This document shows positions 63,301 to 64,000 of a stretch of DNA of 64,000 nt, one piece after another. A program made the translations under genes and the position numbers. A model generated the notes under the pieces. That model ran no database searches. It had not been told where the DNA came from and saw nothing but the letters and a program-made list of their open reading frames with translations. Numbering within the stretch: position 1 is the stretch's first letter; each line of letters opens with the position of its first letter. Source of the stretch: Ignavibacteriales bacterium (GTDB lineage Bacteria; Bacteroidota; Ignavibacteria; Ignavibacteriales; Melioribacteraceae); contig JACKAA010000004.1 of NCBI GenBank assembly GCA_020635275.1, positions 186,001-250,000 on the forward strand, in the 5' to 3' direction.

Positions 63301-64000
63301 ATTGTTAGCCAAAACTAAAGAACGAATGAAACTTCAAGAAGCAGAACTAAGAGCTGAATCGGCAGAATTGCAGGCTAAAGCTGCTGAAGCTGAAAGAAAA
63401 TTATTGGAGGCAGAAAACTCACGCAAAACCGAAGAATTAGAAGAAGCAAGAGCTTTACAACTTTCAATGCTTCCAAAAGAACTGCCTGTATTGCCTAATC
63501 TTGATATCGCAGTTTATATGAAAACAGCTTCTGAAGTTGGCGGTGATTATTATGATTTTCATATTGATATGGATGGGAAATTAACAGTTGTATTAGGTGA
63601 TGCCACAGGTCATGGAATGAAAGCTGGTACTATGGTTACTACTACAAAAAGTTTATTTAATGTGTTAGCTCCTAATCCAAGTATTGTAGAAACATTTCAC
63701 GAAATGACAAGATGTTTAAAAATGATGCAATTAGAGAAGCTATCAATGTGTATGACAATGTTAAAAATTACAGAAAATAAACTCCAAATGTCAGCAGCCG
63801 GAATGCCGCCAGTTTTTATTTATAAAAGAGAAAACCAAGTAACAGAAGAACATGTTATAAAAGGAATGCCTTTAGGTACGTTTAGTGAATTTCCATATAC
63901 CTTAATTGAAAGTAATATTAAAAGTGGTGATGCAATATTATTAATGAGTGATGGATTACCTGAACTTGTTAATTCAGAAGATGAAATTTTTGGATATAAG
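60305..64000 (+). CDS. Propeller-sensor (Reg_prop, Y_Y_Y) SpoIIE-type phosphatase, 3' end missing
   Basis: This frame stays open from ATG 60305 to the window edge (1232 complete codons), so the gene is cut by the window and is not broken. It has a signal peptide (1-27, LLFAQ), then two-component-regulator propeller repeats (about 30-525: SYGLIWVGTDNGLHNYDG, NIWIGTDEGISKYE). An inserted beta-rich domain follows (about 558-655, GEYNLLYKSDDSHSYNNW), then more propeller repeats to about 850, and a Y_Y_Y domain (about 890-965). A membrane helix (about 971-993) and a coiled coil rich in Ala and Glu lead to a SpoIIE phosphatase (from about 1045: EVGGDYYDF, LGDATGHGMKAG). It reads an extracellular signal, possibly a glycan, and probably dephosphorylates the STAS protein. 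A GGGGG ribosome site lies before the ATG. Confidence 0.88.
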   Translation, partial: MKRIIFTHSFNRNLFLLTFFSTLLFAQETIQTEFLSIGDGLSSATVQPIIQDSYGLIWVGTDNGLHNYDGYKFTRYKNIPGKSTSLLNDVIWGLAEDADKNIWIGTDEGISKYERINNEFVNYDFSELFGLASETGGRVFNIFVDSKNNIWAASLGLHILLYDRTNDQWNRVPIRYNNETDDILTGGITLTIIEDKNGKIWAGSRSYGLVSYNIEDSCFVSEDIKTENSLIDFTTNENYITDIYADITNTLWITTRNGVFKYNQETHELKVIQEYNYAKLLLWNNWNEILPDQSGNIWIANNYRGILKFDGVSDEFTEININGREKRKDGSSDIIFTRAMLDNTGIIWFGSTINGIMKYDASREPFINYKYSETDKNSISSNQVFCLLESKFKKDNIYVGTRGGGLNLFNQKKQTFSKINYNVIKDQFGGSVRSIAEEDDGSLWLGTWGDGLINVDRNYKEISRYTLDSSSFNSLSDNSVRVIKKDNYGNYWIGTNQGLNLLNPKTKKLKRISSLLTRTYPQELYEKSSKFIKELKYTARIEKVSDSQNLSKPFKVIKPRKYLVISGGEGDNNDNLMYDFGWIQNSKNDTIWKINSTSTTYHLGGALKNRIVIDIIDLKPGEYNLLYKSDDSHSYNNWNQDAPLFPEFWGITIVELPNEQQVVSFESFLNESDDGILIEGNNIRSIQISGNNVWIGTDANGLNKINLEDNSVKIYNSTKEKENSLSNNSVQFIYEDPEGILWLATNLGLNKFDPVNETFKVYTEDDGLPTNYIASILPGDGKDLWLATRNGISKMVTDLETGQVTFVNYDTEDGIEGMDFIALVALKASNGQYFFGSEQGLSAFTPGNSNTTEPDLIFSDIKISNKSVKSYDIEDRPFKTSLLELENLALSYDQNDLTFSFAALHYSKPSKNQYAHKLVGYDKDWVYDNKREVTYTNLDPGDYTFSIKGSNRDGVWKSTPKSISIVINPPWWFTTWAYIGYGFLFLGIIFIVDRVQRKRLLAKTKERMKLQEAELRAESAELQAKAAEAERKLLEAENSRKTEELEEARALQLSMLPKELPVLPNLDIAVYMKTASEVGGDYYDFHIDMDGKLTVVLGDATGHGMKAGTMVTTTKSLFNVLAPNPSIVETFHEMTRCLKMMQLEKLSMCMTMLKITENKLQMSAAGMPPVFIYKRENQVTEEHVIKGMPLGTFSEFPYTLIESNIKSGDAILLMSDGLPELVNSEDEIFGYK

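Noticed and set aside
60305..64000. A broken or frameshifted sensor gene, because several short frames show up there in other phases
   Set aside because: One frame stays open for all 1232 codons to the edge; it is cut only by the end of the window.
1..64000. CRISPR arrays, insertion sequences, rRNA or tRNA genes
   Set aside because: No regularly spaced short repeats, transposase, integrase, or structural RNA sequence was recognised in the window by reading.

Overview
The window is AT-rich DNA that most likely comes from a member of the Bacteroidota/Chlorobiota/Ignavibacteriota group, probably Ignavibacteria-like. The main evidence is three secreted proteins that end in the NYPNPFNP-type C-terminal sorting domain of the type IX secretion system (T9SS). 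Other support is a TonB-dependent receptor, many lipoproteins, TTG starts, and starts with weak or no Shine-Dalgarno sequence. This placement is inferred from the sequence alone.

Region 1 (1-36343, all + strand) is a large polysaccharide utilisation locus. It starts with the tail of a sodium:solute symporter, a GH106-like alpha-L-rhamnosidase lipoprotein and a UbiA prenyltransferase. From 4875 a tight series follows: an unknown secreted enzyme with a CARDB tail, a six-hairpin protein, a PL22-like oligogalacturonate lyase, an unclassified toroid lyase-like lipoprotein, a NagB-like isomerase/deaminase and a GH28 protein. Next come a GntR/LacI hybrid regulator, a GH2 beta-glucuronidase, a second SSS symporter, an Nramp-like transporter lacking the metal motif, and a GH105 hydrolase. 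Then come a TonB receptor, a T9SS beta-helix protein, an outer-membrane barrel, a LacI regulator, two tandem purple-acid-phosphatase-like lipoproteins, a paralogue of the toroid enzyme, a GH20 hexosaminidase and an HGSNAT-like membrane acetyltransferase. Three near-identical AACTTrGTATACC operators (about 4845, 14603, 22601) sit in front of three transcription units and probably define the regulon of the hybrid regulator. The enzymes point to a polymer rich in uronic acid that also carries hexosamine and perhaps rhamnose. No SusD and no sulfatase are present.

Region 2 (36437-47083) looks like an ECF sigma-factor circuit. An ECF sigma factor, an anti-sigma factor with an HxxxCxxC zinc motif and one membrane segment, and a periplasm-facing TPR-CHAT protease are encoded in a row. 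Two T9SS cargo proteins lie nearby, one of them carrying seven DUF5666 repeats. A long bipartite promoter (TGTCACTTTTT, 11-12 nt, ATACTAAT) occurs three times, before both T9SS genes and before the anti-sigma/CHAT pair. A pirin-like cupin and a GIY-YIG/DUF4357 protein lie between.

Region 3 (47084-57827) holds minus-strand genes. An RpiR-controlled operon encodes an aldehyde dehydrogenase, an iron alcohol dehydrogenase, a HAD protein, a class I glutamine-amidotransferase-like protein and an OPA-type MFS transporter. A beta-propeller/phosphoesterase lipoprotein lies upstream of it. The block is flanked by two direct repeats of 93 bp whose perfectly conserved core resembles the reverse complement of a tRNA 3' end. 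This suggests old integration sites.

Region 4 (57828-64000) is a partner-switching module: an RsbW-type kinase, a STAS antagonist, a SpoIIE-type phosphatase, and a very large propeller-sensor phosphatase that runs off the right edge.
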